NCBI RefSeq assembly: GCF_963678635.1
Contig: NC_087065.1
Coordinates: 35,335,807 to 35,399,806, forward strand
Length of the DNA: 64,000 bases
From: Symsagittifera roscoffensis
Taxonomy: Eukaryota > Xenacoelomorpha > Acoela > Convolutidae
Reading direction: 5' to 3'
Shown: positions 1 to 10,659 of the stretch, one piece after another
Layout of the letters: each line of letters opens with the position of its first letter
Numbering within the stretch: the first letter of the stretch is position 1
Position numbers and translations under genes: made by a program
The notes under the pieces: model-generated
What the model was told of the DNA's origin: nothing
Database searches by the model: none
What the model saw: the letters and a program-made list of their open reading frames with translations, nothing else

Positions 1-893
1 AACCGAGGGCTTAGACATTTACCCGCCTATTTTACCTGAAGTGGAGCAATTAGGGGGCAAATCACAGACGAGCAGGACGAAGCCATCAAGAACATAATCA
101 ATTGCAATCAGAGTATTTTTTCTAATGGCGCGATTGATTACGTCCATGATGGCTCCAATCTGCTCTCTGTGATTTTCTCCTTAAAAAATCTTAAAACTCT
201 GTCTTCTTGCTCACGCTGACGAGCAGATCGAAGCCATCACAGACGAGCAGATCGAAGCCATCGAGGACGTACTCGGTCGCAATCAGTACGTTTTATCTCA
301 TACAACTCTGTCTTCTGTCTCAGGATGACGAGCAGAAGGAAGCTATCACAGATGAGCAGTTCGAAGCCATCAAGGACGTTTTCGATTGCAATCAGGATGT
401 TTCTCGAGGCATAGGGCCGACATCGGTTGTTGTTATTTTGTGAAACATGAAATAGAACTAAAGGAATCAACCGTACCGCAAAGGGAGGGGCGAGACGAAT
501 GACCCCACCTAAATACGATGCAAGTAGAAAAAAAAGAAACGTTACTTGAATACGAAATGATAAAAACATTCAAATCACCGTGGGCGTGGAGAGTAGTAAG
601 GGCTAAAAATTGAGATTCTGTTGTGATTTTCAATATCTGGTTTCCGTCACGGCCTAGAATGCCTATCGAATTTCAAGAAAAGACAAGAAGACAAGAGCGA
701 AAAATGGGGATGCAAAATTTTCACGATTTTTGACCTAGACTCATTATTTTGACAGGAAACAAAATAGGGAAAAACTGGAATTGCAAGCGATTTAGAAATT
801 TATGAGTGGGAGCGAGTTTTGTTCGGCCTATGTAATGCGACAGCCCTTTTTCAGAGATTAGTCGCACAAGCAATGACATGAGTTACAAAGAAT
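1..893 (+). pseudogene. Decayed pol (protease-RT linker and N-terminal RT), duplicate copy
   Basis: This is the duplicated copy of the old pol segment also found at 7673-8565. Stop-interrupted translation follows the intact Pol of elements 1 and 2 from the segment after the protease (a decayed PVLPEIEHLKGK-like stretch) through the finger and palm region of reverse transcriptase, to the segment matching FGLCNATATFQRLMAQAL near 825-880. Many stops and frame changes make it non-functional. Between about 58 and 410 a short region coding for ITDEQ(F)EAIKD-like residues has been tandemly amplified. It ends where the LTR begins at 894. Confidence 0.85.
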
Positions 894-1774
894 TGTGCCA
901 TTCTGCCAGATGACACAGCACAACCTTCCGGCGACATAAAAAAGAGTGACTAAAGGCCTTCGAAACAAAAAAGTGTTGCGACGGAGGGTCAGAATGTTCT
1001 AGAATTTTTATTTTTAAAATTTCGATTGGAAGAAGAACATTTCTGAGAAATAGAGAAAAGACGGCCATTTTGAATAAAAAGACGAAAAACAGAACCACGA
1101 TAGAGATTGTGAAGAACAGTCGTACCAGAGACAGAAAATTACGAAGCCTCTTATCGTGGCAATAACACACGATAAGAACCTTAGCGACGGATATTTGTGG
1201 AGAAGGAGGCTTCAGTGGGGGAAGAAATATACCACGGAACCCTCCCGGGACACGAATTATAAGAGATAAGAGTGTTATCTCAAGAATATTACGGGAGCGG
1301 AGGCTTGGTCCCCCCAGAGATTGTCTATGTGAAGGGACTGTATAGACTGACTGTATAGCTGCTATAATGTCATAGATCTTAATTAACACCGTTATTATTT
1401 AATATTTCAGAGCATGAGTAGCTAGAAAAAGGAAAGGGTCAATCCATCTCCAATGGATTTAATATAGAACTGTCACACAAAAACATATAAAAATAGGTTG
1501 TTCGAGCCGTGTTTTTAATGACAATCACGTAGTCTGAGGATCCGAGACTCAGCTATGTGGTTGTGTTCGCATGTAAACGAAAGCTGATCAAAAGTCGTTT
1601 GACTGATGGCCTAAAAATGGTAACTTTTTACTTTGCCCTAGACAGACCAGAAAATCAACTGGCAAGGTCGAGACGGTGAAAAACGAGTAGAATTAAGGTA
1701 ACTGACGCCTGCCAGTCGTTAATAGGTACTTTTTCTACGCTCCGTCGCTGTGTGATATTTGGGCGAATGTTACA
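894..1774 (+). mobile_element. Duplicate of the element 1 5' LTR (881 bp)
   Basis: The segment begins TGTGCCATTCTGCC and ends GCGAATGTTACA, the same TG...CA termini as the LTRs at 8566-9446 and 32122-33001. It is followed by the PBS copy at 1787-1804. It is present because the 7.67-kb duplication includes the left end of element 1, so it is not an independent insertion. It contains a long minus-strand open frame (883-1389) that I regard as a chance ORF. Confidence 0.9.
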
Positions 1775-2163
1775 TAGACGTTTTTATGGCGCTCCTGGGT
1801 GGGCCTGTTAAAGGCATGAAACCATCATGATCAGCAAGCGTTTCAGCGACGAACCCTCCGCTCCGGGCGTATGCCCGAGTTAGAGGTCTTCATGACCGTT
1901 ATTGTACTAGGGGGAAGGTGCGTACCCTCCGTCTAGTGCAATTTAGCTTTTTAACTTAGTTAACACCGAAAATTCCGGGGGCCGGAGGGTTAGGTGGGAA
2001 ATCTAGAACCCGCTTGTCCTGAGGTCCCAGGACCAAAAACAATTAAAAAGAAAGCGTAAAACCAAACAAAAATAGTGTATAACCAAGAAAAAGCCAAAAA
2101 TAAATTTATTTGAAAACAAAAAAGTACAAAAAACAGTAAAAAATCTAAAAATGACCAAAAACA
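1775..2163 (+). other. Duplicate of PBS and first part of the element 1 leader
   Basis: This repeats 9447-9835. The putative primer-binding site TGGCGCTCCTGGGTGGGC lies at 1787-1804, twelve bases after the LTR end. An A-rich stretch follows (2030-2163). The segment is cut at 2163 by the duplication junction, within a run reading AAAATGACCAAAAACA that is common to both copies. Confidence 0.85.
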
Positions 2164-2290
2164 CATTGATCTTCCGTACAATTTGGCTAACTGGCAATGT
2201 TGCTCAATCAGTGCATTCAAACTCTGGCCTTCCATTCCACAACTCGGAGCTAGGCAAGTGCCTTTCTTTAGATGCGAGGAACAACAGGTG
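2164..2290 (-). pseudogene. Inverted fragment of the third ORF (element 1 ORF at 27045-31397)
   Basis: Read on the minus strand, this stretch matches the segment of the 1450-residue element 1 protein around the residues LSEQHRQLARLYGRL and the preceding GTCLAQHSGMDGH stretch; the minus-strand translation shows LIEQHCQLAKLYGRS. Its orientation is opposite to the flanking fragments of the same ORF, so the old copy was rearranged. Stops and missing sequence on both sides make it a remnant. It begins exactly at the tandem-duplication junction. Confidence 0.75.
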
Positions 2291-2329
2291 TTGATCGAAG
2301 TGCCTTTCTTTAGTGGAGCAATTGCTGGA

Positions 2330-2740
2330 CCAAACCCAGCCTGTATCGATCTTAGTAGTCAGTGCCATGATCGCATTGAGGTGGTTGGACTCCAACGCTG
2401 GAACGAGCGAACAGGAAATGACCACATCTACAACTAACCATCTGAGCAATGTGAAGTTGAAAAACAGTTAGATCTGTTCAAGACCACCTGCAAAGTCCTG
2501 AGTTTATTCAAAGCCATCGAAAGGATATGGGCAAGAGAGAGGTTAATGCCTTGGTTCCGGGCCGTCATGACGTCGTAGATGTACAAACGCGCGATGTGTC
2601 ATATGTCCAGCAACACCGAGGCCTATCAATCCTTCCAGCTGATTTAGGACCGGGCGCCTATAAGAGATCGCAATCCTGACACATAGAAACGCCGCAACCA
2701 CAGCTGTGAAACGGGTGTCTTGAATGCCTTGTACGACCAA
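2330..2740 (+). pseudogene. Fragment of the C-terminal part of the third ORF
   Basis: Nucleotides from about 2370 to 2735 follow element 1 30790-31150, the region coding for RWLEANADTSQQE through LFRTTCKVL, ERIW-RQRLMPWFRAVMTS and NTEAYQSFQL. Frame changes and stops occur (for example a TAG in the segment matching TSWMYERAK). It is a decayed copy of the same 3'-proximal ORF, in the sense orientation. Three separate remnants of this ORF in old copies show that it is an ancestral part of the family. Confidence 0.8.
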
Positions 2741-3146
2741 AAACGAGAAAATTGAATTTCTTAGTTCTAATATCTAGGGCAACAGCATACTAAACGATTA
2801 TACTTGGTGAGTAACTCTAAGTTCATTTTGAGGGGCGCATTGCCGTGCCACGTCCCAACATTTTTAAACAAGCAGGAACAAACGAAACATTCAGATCGAT
2901 TGACGTAAGTAGTCGAAAAAGAAATTTTTTTAGGAACATCGTTTTGGTGCATATTTTGTAAGAATGCTAGAATGCAGCGAGATGTAGTAGGATGCAATTA
3001 ATGACACGCAATGAGTTGAGGTAACGTTGATAAATTTCAATTTCTAATGCAATTTGTAAGTTGATTATAGAAGACTGGGTCACCTTGTTGAAGATAACCG
3101 GAGTGTTGCGTTCAATGGGGACATTGAGGGGATTGTCCGAGGAGTA
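2741..3146 (+). other. Old 3' untranslated region leading to an LTR
   Basis: The sequence parallels element 1 31760-32121, with a shared stretch ATTATACTTGGTGAGT and GCCGTGCCACGTCCCA, a shared ACGTAAGTAGT tract, and the terminal GATTGTCCGAGGAGTA just before the LTR at 3147. No coding potential is evident. Confidence 0.7.
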
Positions 3147-3912
3147 TGTGCCATTCCCCCGGATTGGCATAATCGAAGCTGCCGATGCACGTTGAAAGGA
3201 AAATTAATGGCATTAGCACCGAATTTGTCATGAAAAAAGGCTTAGATTGTTGTAGTTTTTTAAGTTTTCAAAAGTTCGGTTTGAACTAGAACATTTCTGA
3301 GAAATACTAAAAACGGTCATTTTGACCGGAAGTAGAAAAAAAACACAACAGCCACAACACTGACGGATTTCAGTCAAAAAACTAAAGTGAAATTTAGAAA
3401 GAAACGACGCCTTTTATCTTGAGAACAAGACACGATAAGGTGCTTATCGAAAGAACATCATATGTGAGAGAAAATAACGGTATATTTTAACTACTGTAAT
3501 TCCCTGAGCGTATTCAATTCACTCAAATGTTGTTTAGTATTCCAGAGCATGAGTAGTTAGAATAGAGGAAAGAGTCAATCCATCTATTATGAATTTAGTA
3601 TATAATTATCACTAAAAACATAGTAGATTATGGTTTTCTAACCATGTTCTTAAAAGTAATTGCGTTGTCTGGCGATCCGAGACTCAGCTATGCGGTTATT
3701 TTTGTATGCAAACGAAAGCTGATCAAAAGTGGTTTGGCTGATGGCCTAAAAATGTTTACTGGTTACTTAGCCCTTAACAGACCAGAAAAAAAAACTACTG
3801 GCTTGGTCAAGACTGCTAAAAACGAGTGCAATTTAATTAACTGACGTCAGCCAGTCGTCAATAGGTACTTTTTCTACGCTCCGTCACTGTGTAAAGTCGG
3901 GCAAAATTTACA
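3147..3912 (+). mobile_element. Old LTR of the same family (766 bp)
   Basis: It begins TGTGCCATTCCCCCGG directly after a diverged copy of the 3' boundary motif (GTCCGAGGAGTA) and ends AAAATTTACA. Internal stretches match the element 1 LTR, such as the GATCCGAGACTCAGCTATG tract near 3675 and the TACTTTTTCTACGCTCCGTC tract near 3868. It has many substitutions and a net loss of about 115 bp, so it is much older than the element 1 and 2 LTRs. It follows a fragment of the 3' ORF, as expected of a 3' LTR. Confidence 0.8.
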
Positions 3913-3961
3913 CAGGAGTTCGAAGTCTTTTTGTTAGTGTTTTCTTTTTCTGTAATTTTTT

Positions 3962-4820
3962 TATGGTGTTTGATGGTAATCAATAGATCGGAATACAAAG
4001 CCAGTGTTGATTCGAGATCGAAGGAACAATAGTTGGAACTGATGGAAGCCCTTCGAGTGTTGGTTGCCAGATACGACTCTGCGATAGCGTGGAAACTGGA
4101 AGAGGTGAGGAGATACTCCAGCTAAGAACTTGAAGTGAATCGGGAATGAATTGAAAAAGCCAGAAATCCAACGGAGTAATTGTCCTTAGGCAAACAAAAA
4201 TTGTTCCAGTAGGTGTCAGGTGTGCTCGGAATAGCGTATAACCCTTTCATGGACGAGGAAACAAGGGATGCGTGTTTCGACTTCGAACAAGTTATAATTC
4301 TCGACTTCTGTGGCGAGAGAGTGAAAGAAATCGGGATGCTGACATTTGAGCAGCCGAAACTGGGAGTCATCCTAGAGGAACGAGTGGTCGAACTTTCGGT
4401 TGTTTGAAAGTGGTTCATGGGACAGTCCTTTGAAAACCAGCTTATTCACGATGGGGGAGCTCATGATGCCCCCATGGTGCCCTCACCCAAACCCCGGTTT
4501 CATATGGGACTTGACTGCAGAAATCGTACTCGAATTGAACGATGAAGGGAGTCAATTTGGTTCAGCCGTAGTACACCACCTGTTGGCTCTGAGAAAAATG
4601 AAGCAGGATGAAATGTCACCCACGGAATAGTCCGAATGGAATTCTCCAAGTGATTGGATGAAGGAAGGCACTTGCCTAGCTTGGAGTTGTGGAATGGAGG
4701 GACATATGTGTGTGACTGGCCACAGTTGAATGCACTGAGTGAGCAACCTTGCCAGTTAACCAAAGTGTACTGAAGATTAAGTATATCGGACAAAAATGAG
4801 ATGGAACTGCCCAGCACTTG
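3962..4820 (+). pseudogene. Decayed central part of the third ORF
   Basis: The translation follows element 1 protein from the segment matching WCLMGIKKAEYEAS through GIAYNPF-EE-R-A-FD-EQV, the GS-DSPLKTSL stretch, the PPWCPHPNPGFIWDLTAEI segment and the GTCLA-GM-GH cluster near 4670-4720. About 170 nt are missing near 4090 and several stops occur. Pieces of it stay open (4213-4407, 4400-4630), so decay is incomplete. It lies directly downstream of the old LTR, which is not the normal gene order; the old copies have been shuffled. Confidence 0.8.
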
Positions 4821-5045
4821 TGGTGTTGGAAAGTTCAAACAACTGCCAACCTTGTTGTCGTGGGAAGTTCAGACAACTGCCCAACGGTTTCGGTGTTGAG
4901 CCTTGGGAAGCTAAAACAACTGCTCTGAGGTTTTGGTCTGCAGTCCTGGGAAACTGAAACTTCTGCCCACACGTATTGGTTTTGAATCTTGGGAAGTCAA
5001 AACAACAGTCCAACGGTTCAGTTTTTAGCCTCAAGGGTTTGTTTG
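4815..5045. repeat. Degenerate minisatellite, unit about 50-60 bp
   Basis: Four to five imperfect copies of a unit containing TTGGGAAGTTCAAACAACTG followed by CCAACGGTTTCGGTGTTGAG-like sequence occur head to tail (starts near 4828, 4858, 4912, 4945, 4992). The array begins at the point where the third-ORF homology ends, in the segment matching MSDKSAMEL. Units differ from each other by many substitutions, so the array is old. Confidence 0.6.
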
Positions 5046-5369
5046 TAATAACTAAAATATATAAAACTAAATTGGAAATCAAAAAACAATTTTCATATCT
5101 GGTTGTCGATAGCATATAAACCTTCGCGCACTCCCTTCTACAGAATCAAGCATCTGATAAAGTAGAACTACTAGAAAGGATCGGTATAAACACTTGTACG
5201 TGGATTTTAGTTGAAAGTAATTACAGATGGAATTGACAATTGCGTAGGACTAAAATCTCAATAGCTGACAGAAGCAGAAAAATTCAACAACAAAAACTTC
5301 CGCAAAGAAAAAACAAATAAAACCGCCAACTCAGACAATCAAAATAAGAAAGAAGATCATTTCAGTGAG
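5046..5369. other. Unassigned stretch between minisatellite and old gag
   Basis: About 320 bp of AT-rich sequence with no open frame and no clear match to the leaders of elements 1 or 2. It may be a decayed leader of the old gag-pol copy. Confidence 0.3.
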
Positions 5370-6160
5370 CATGGTGAAAACCAGAAGGATCAAGGAGACG
5401 ATGGGAACGAAAAAGAACGAGACTACTAGAGATGTCATTGAACACCAAAACGACGCAGACTCCAACGCAAGAGAACAACCTCGAGACATCAGATCACAGC
5501 ATGAACGAGGAAGGTGACAAAGTCAAAGAGTCGACACAAATTCCAGAGACAACGGGAAAGAATACGAATCCTTGAGACCAGAGAGCCATAGGTGTTGACG
5601 CCCAGATAATTGGAAGCAATCATCTGGGCGTTATCGGAAGCAATAAAATACAAATCGGAAAACGGAAGCAATAAAATACGACTGCCCAAACAAGAAGAGC
5701 TTCTTTACTGAGAAAGTTAGAGAAGGACTCAAGACGATTTTCGACATGAGGCCAAAGGAGAAAGATGAGAACCCAGCAAAGATGACTAAAGGAAAAAGTT
5801 TCGTTAAGGTGTCAACCATATCACTGACTATACGGACCTCAAGAGGGTAGCTCTTTACTTGACAGATTTTACTTTGTACAGACAAGACACGAAGAGCCTG
5901 GGCTATTCTACCGACGAGGATGACGTGAGCCAGTTGAATGAAATTGAGTTCTAGAATGAATTATCACCAAAATAGAGGCAACGTCAAAAGGGTCACTATC
6001 GGATGGACTGACTTCGTTTGGGCAGCAAAAAAAGATCAAAATCATCCGAAACATAATTTAGAGTTTTTAAAAACCATTATACAGGCAGGCCGAAAACATG
6101 GCCCTCCAAAACAAGAAAATTTTTAGAGAGGACTAGTCATGAAATCAGTAAAGGGAGTAT
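5370..6160 (+). pseudogene. Decayed gag of the old element
   Basis: Short frames match Gag of element 2. An ATG at 5370 opens a MVKTRR-like start resembling the MVETRSQK region. Near 5700 a translation reading FTEKVREGLKTIF parallels FSERMKNTFGNIF. Near 5880-5945 a segment reading LGYSTDEDDVSQLNEIE parallels the post-knuckle stretch GFSLEDEDASELEHED. Near 6005-6065 WTDFVWAAKKDQNHPKH parallels FWDAVADIKHPRH. Large parts, including the coiled coil and most of the zinc knuckles, are missing or unrecognisable. Confidence 0.65.
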
Positions 6161-7672
6161 TCGAGGTTCAAAAGAATGGGAAAATCAGACTTGAGACACG
6201 AAAACAAGAGATAAACTACAAAAAATCTGCAGCAGATGCATTCACAAAAAAGAGCCAGGATCTAGCAACACAAAAAACCGAGTAGAATCTTAGCAGGAGA
6301 CAAAGAAACAGAAGATGGATGAACAGGCCTCAATCCTGTGCCAAAAACAAGCCAAGAAGGAAGTGATCATTAAAAATTAAGGAGCTACATCAATGCCCTG
6401 ACAACCTCACAGAAAAGCCAATCGGAATTTTAAAAATAGAAGCAAGGAACAAGTCAAAAATTACATCAACAGTGCAGGCAGTGATGTGAAAATTGAGTGA
6501 ACCGAGTAATTAAAAACTGATGGACATAGACGTATATGCGGACTACTTGCGATCAATCAATCCTCCCACGACTTCAAAAGCGTTAAAAACACTACCGAAA
6601 AAAGAGGAGCAAGCACAGATTGCAAAAACGAACGGCAGGTACATGGATGCTTATGGGCTCCAGGGGTCAGCCTGAAAATTGATGGCATCAAATTTTTTAG
6701 GAAAACAATGATAACTTGCGACAATAAAGTATCCGAACAAATCTTTGTGGGAAAGCAGGAACTGAAGATGAAAGCTGTTGAACATTGCGCGATGCTAGAG
6801 GAGGAAGCCATGCACCTAGGCACGGAAGAAGACGTCGCAGCCCATGTACCAGACGTAAAAGAACGAAAAAGTCACTGAAGGATTACTGGAGTCAGAAGCA
6901 GTCTTGAGCGTGATACCAATCGAAACGTAGTCGGAAATAGAACATCAAGGATTAGTCGATCCGAGGTTACACTTGTCAGATGCCAGCAAAAGCGCACTAA
7001 GAGTACTGGGCAGAAATCCCATGCTGGCATCGAAGATGGGGCAAAACTTGTGGATGCGCTTCTTGGTTGTCAAGAATCTAGACGATTCAGACCAATTCAT
7101 CCATTGAAAAGACTTGATATGGAGCTTTCAGTTGACCATTTACCTCAGCAAGGCCATGTTCAGAATACGCAACTCAGAAAACACGTAACAAGACTGAAAA
7201 AGTTGATATTGACATAAGAGAGCAAAACTCTGCTCATTTTTAGTAGGAGGGTAAGACTAAAAGCCATTGAACCGGCAATAGTCAGCCTGTAAGCTCCGGA
7301 AATAGTAAATCAGAACAATTGAAGCAAAAAAAAACAGTTATGCGTAGTTCCAAATCCAAATTGTCAAATTGCTGCTGTTTTAGGAAGATCCTTCTCGATC
7401 ATTAAGTTTTGCGTGAGCGGGTTGTCGAATACTCTTCAATCACAATCCAAAGAGAGAGGAGCAAATTTAGATACGCCTTGCCAGTGAAAACTAAAAACGA
7501 GAAGGTTGAAAACATTAAAAAAACATGACATTCTTGACTGTACAAACTATAAAGACAAAATTCTTGAAAATAGGTTGAAGGAAATGCAAATTTTGTCACA
7601 AAAGACCAGCTCATTCAAATCAGAATCAAATGATGGACTCTTGAGCTGCTCGAAATTTCCAGAAAGACCCTC
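6161..7672 (+). pseudogene. Decayed pol (linker and protease) of the old element
   Basis: Interrupted translations follow the intact Pol from just after Gag through the protease. Near 6510-6560 LMDIDVYADYLRS matches the LMHLDTYADYLRQ region; near 6755-6830 the segment matches GEEELKVRRIGH and EQDAVHIG; near 6880-6930 the protease active-site stretch is altered (sequence matching LLDTGAVVSVMP has lost the DTG triad). Near 7600-7672 SESNDGLLSCSKFPERPS matches the intact copies. Stops and frame changes are frequent. This is the host copy into which element 1 inserted. Confidence 0.8.
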
Positions 7673-8565
7673 AACCGAGGGCTTAGACATTTACCCGCCT
7701 ATTTTACCTGAAGTGGAGCAATTAGGGGGCAAATCACAGACGAGCAGGACGAAGCCATCAAGAACATAATCAATTGCAATCAGAGTATTTTTTCTAATGG
7801 CGCGATTGATTACGTCCATGATGGCTCCAATCTGCTCTCTGTGATTTTCTCCTTAAAAAATCTTAAAACTCTGTCTTCTTGCTCACGCTGACGAGCAGAT
7901 CGAAGCCATCACAGACGAGCAGATCGAAGCCATCGAGGACGTACTCGGTCGCAATCAGTACGTTTTATCTCATACAACTCTGTCTTCTGTCTCAGGATGA
8001 CGAGCAGAAGGAAGCTATCACAGATGAGCAGTTCGAAGCCATCAAGGACGTTTTCGATTGCAATCAGGATGTTTCTCGAGGCATAGGGCCGACATCGGTT
8101 GTTGTTATTTTGTGAAACATGAAATAGAACTACAGGAATCAACCGTACCGCAAAGGGAGGGGCGAGACGAATGACCCCACCTAAATACGATGCAAGTAGA
8201 AAAAAAAGAAACGTTACTTGAATACGAAATGATAAAAACATTCAAATCACCGTGGGCGTGGAGAGTAGTAAGGGCTAAAAATTGAGATTCTGTTGTGATT
8301 TTCAATATCTGGTTTCCGTCACGGCCAAGAATGCCTATCCAATTTCAAGAAAAGACAAGAAGACAAGAGCGAAAAATGGGGATGCAAAATTTTCACGATT
8401 TTTGACCTAGACTCATTATTTTGACAGGAAACAAAATAGGGAAAAACTGGAATTGCAAGCGATTTAGAAATTTATGAGTGGGAGCGAGTTTTGTTCGGCC
8501 TATGTAATGCGACAGCCCTTTTTCAGAGATTAGTCGCACAAGCAATGACATGAGTTACAAAGAAT
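7673..8565 (+). pseudogene. Decayed pol of old element up to the element 1 insertion point
   Basis: Old reverse transcriptase sequence with stops. Residues near 8480-8530 still read WERVLFGLCNATALFQRLV, matching the thumb-proximal WKRMPFGLCNATATFQRLM. The reading stops in a sequence corresponding to VTKK and resumes at 33002 with the sequence corresponding to YGNLLMC, so 8566-33001 is an insertion inside one ancient pol gene. Confidence 0.88.
7730..8085 (+). repeat. Short tandem expansion inside old pol
   Basis: Units built on ATCACAGACGAGCAG followed by (GA/TT)CGAAGCCATCA recur near 7732, 7908 and 8018, with partial units near 7890 and 7997, and with CAATCAG(A/T)-containing spacers. They correspond to the Pol segment ITDEQFEAIKDVFDCNQDVF, equivalent to the DRNAEVFSKHKADIG stretch of element 2. 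The same array occurs in the duplicate at 58-413. Confidence 0.6.
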
Positions 8566-9446
8566 TGTGCCATTCTGCCAGATGACACAGCACAACCTTC
8601 CGGCGACATAAAAAAGAGTGACTAAAGGCCTTCTAAACAAAAAAGTGTTGCGACGGAGGGTCAGAATGTTCTAGAATTTTTATTTTTAAAATTTCGATTG
8701 GAAGAAGAACATTTCTGAGAAATAGAGAAAAGACGGCCATTTTGAATAAAAAGACGAAAAACAGAACCACGATAGAGATTGTGAAGAACAGTCGTACCAG
8801 AGACAGAAAATTACGAAGCCTCTTATCGTGGCAATAACACACGATAAGAACCTTAGCGACGGATATTTGTGGAGAAGGAGGCTTCAGTGGGGGAAGAAAT
8901 ATACCACGGAACCCTCCCGGGACACGAATTATAAGAGATAAGAGTGTTATCTCAAGAATATTACGGGAGCGGAGGCTTGGTCCCCCCAGAGATTGTCTAT
9001 GTGAAGGGACTGTATAGACTGACTGTATAGCTGCTATAATGTCATAGATCTTAATTAACACCGTTATTATTTAATATTTCAGAGCATGAGTAGCTAGAAA
9101 AAGGAAAGGGTCAATCCATCTCCAATGGATTTAATATAGAACTGTCACACAAAAACATATAAAAATAGGTTGTTCGAGCCGTGTTTTTAATGACAATCAC
9201 GTAGTCTGAGGATCCGAGACTCAGCTATGTGGTTGTGTTCGCATGTAAACGAAAGCTGATCAAAAGTCGTTTGACTGATGGCCTAAAAATGGTAACTTTT
9301 TACTTTGCCCTAGACAGACCAGAAAATCAACTGGCAAGGTCGAGACGGTGAAAAACGAGTAGAATTAAGGTAACTGACGCCTGCCAGTCGTTAATAGGTA
9401 CTTTTTCTACGCTCCGTCGCTGTGTGATATTTGGGCGAATGTTACA
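8566..9446 (+). mobile_element. Element 1 5' LTR (881 bp)
   Basis: The termini are TGTGCCATTC and GAATGTTACA (TG...CA). Compared with the 3' LTR it shows about six differences, near 8633, 8762-8765, one base near 8967, 8992 and 9126, so the insertion is recent but not brand-new. The LTR contains TATAATG-like AT-rich tracts around 9030-9040, but I could not assign a transcription start. Confidence 0.95.
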
Positions 9447-9458
9447 TAGACGTTTTTA

Positions 9459-9476
9459 TGGCGCTCCTGGGTGGGC
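9459..9476 (+). other. Element 1 primer-binding site, tRNA-Asn type
   Basis: TGGCGCTCCTGGGTGGGC starts 12 bp after the LTR. Its complement ends in CCCAGGAGCGCCA, which fits the 3' end of animal tRNA-Asn as I recall it (GCCCACCC...CGCCA with G as discriminator). The first 15 bases recur at the same place in element 2, which supports functional conservation. The match should be checked against the host tRNA set. Confidence 0.7.
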
Positions 9477-10659
9477 CTGTTAAAGGCATGAAACCATCAT
9501 GATCAGCAAGCGTTTCAGCGACGAACCCTCCGCTCCGGGCGTATGCCCGAGTTAGAGGTCTTCATGACCGTTATTGTACTAGGGGGAAGGTGCGTACCCT
9601 CCGTCTAGTGCAATTTAGCTTTTTAACTTAGTTAACACCGAAAATTCCGGGGGCCGGAGGGTTAGGTGGGAAATCTAGAGCCCGCTTGTCCTGAGGTCCC
9701 AGGACCAAAAACAATTAAAAAGAAAGCGTAAAACCAAACAAAAATAGTGTATAACCAAGAAAAAGCCAAAAATAAATTTATTTGAAAACAAAAAAGTACA
9801 AAAAACAGTAAAAAATCTAAAAATGACCAAAAACAGTAAAAAACATAAAGTGACAGTTTATATGTTATTTCCAGACGAGACGTGATTTGACCTTCCTATT
9901 TGTTGTTGTTTCAGGTTGATTTATATCGTTTCTGATAGAAAGATTGTGTGTTTTGGTGAAGGGTTGGATACCCTCCCTCGAGTGTAATTTGAGTGTTTAA
10001 GCACGTTAATGGTAATTTTGCCGGTGGCCGGAGGGTAGAGTGGCAAGCTGATCAACGTGTCCCACACTCAACAGGGACATCAAGGACAACATCCGCAACG
10101 ACTATTGGGTATCGTTGAAGCAATTTTAGTATCGTTCGGGTACTATTTCTTTAAAACTTAAGTGGTGGGGGGCACGATTGGCGCGGTCCGATTGTACCCT
10201 CCATCGATTACAAATTTCCGAGTTAAGGGTCTTAATTCGGATATTTTGGGGCAAAGGAGGGTATAGTACTATTCATTAACGACTATTAATAGATTATTAT
10301 CCTTATTATATATTACTTATCTCCTATTTAGACCCAAGAAACACCCATTTTTTGTCGAAAGTTACCAATTTTCGACCAAACCGTAGACCCCCAAATTTTC
10401 GATAGGCAAAAAGACCCCCGATAGGCAAAAAGCTTTTATACAGAGAGTAGCTACGTAGTTCGATCCCCTTCACTAAAGAAACCGCGTGAGCAAAGACTCA
10501 GTACAAGTTAGAAAAACGAAAATTTTTCGATCAAAATATTGATAATTTTCTGTATTTTGTCAATCTGTTTTGGGGATCGAGTTTTTGAGTTTTTAGAGTC
10601 AGAGCAATAAAATTTTTTGCGTTAGGAGCGTGCTAGCATAACGTGCTCGGTTACTAGAG

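Larger units (their letters stand above)
1..2163. repeat. Right end of upstream copy of a 7.67-kb tandem duplication
   Basis: Bases 1-2163 match 7673-9835 at a constant offset of 7672. I noticed only about five substitutions (near 461, 653, 659, 963 and 2004), so identity is about 99.8%. At 2163/2164 the match stops and unrelated old retroelement sequence begins, while the second copy continues into the element 1 leader. The simplest reading is a head-to-tail duplication whose second unit is 2164-9835 and whose first unit starts left of the window. It carries a 5' LTR of element 1, so it arose after that insertion. An assembly artefact cannot be excluded. Confidence 0.85.
7673..9835. repeat. 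Second-copy counterpart of the terminal tandem duplication
   Basis: This interval matches 1-2163 with about five substitutions. It spans the end of the old pol, the whole 5' LTR of element 1 and about 390 bp of its leader. In the tandem model the full second unit runs from 2164 to 9835. Confidence 0.85.

Noticed and set aside
207-443. 78-residue plus-strand ORF made of SKPSQTSRSKPSRT-like repeats (also 7879-8115)
   Set aside because: It is an out-of-frame reading of the amplified ITDEQ-type segment in decayed pol.
883-1389. 168-residue minus-strand ORF in the LTR (also 8633-9061 and 32009-32398)
   Set aside because: It persists in all three copies only because they are near-identical repeats; the sequence shows no domain and spans LTR signals.
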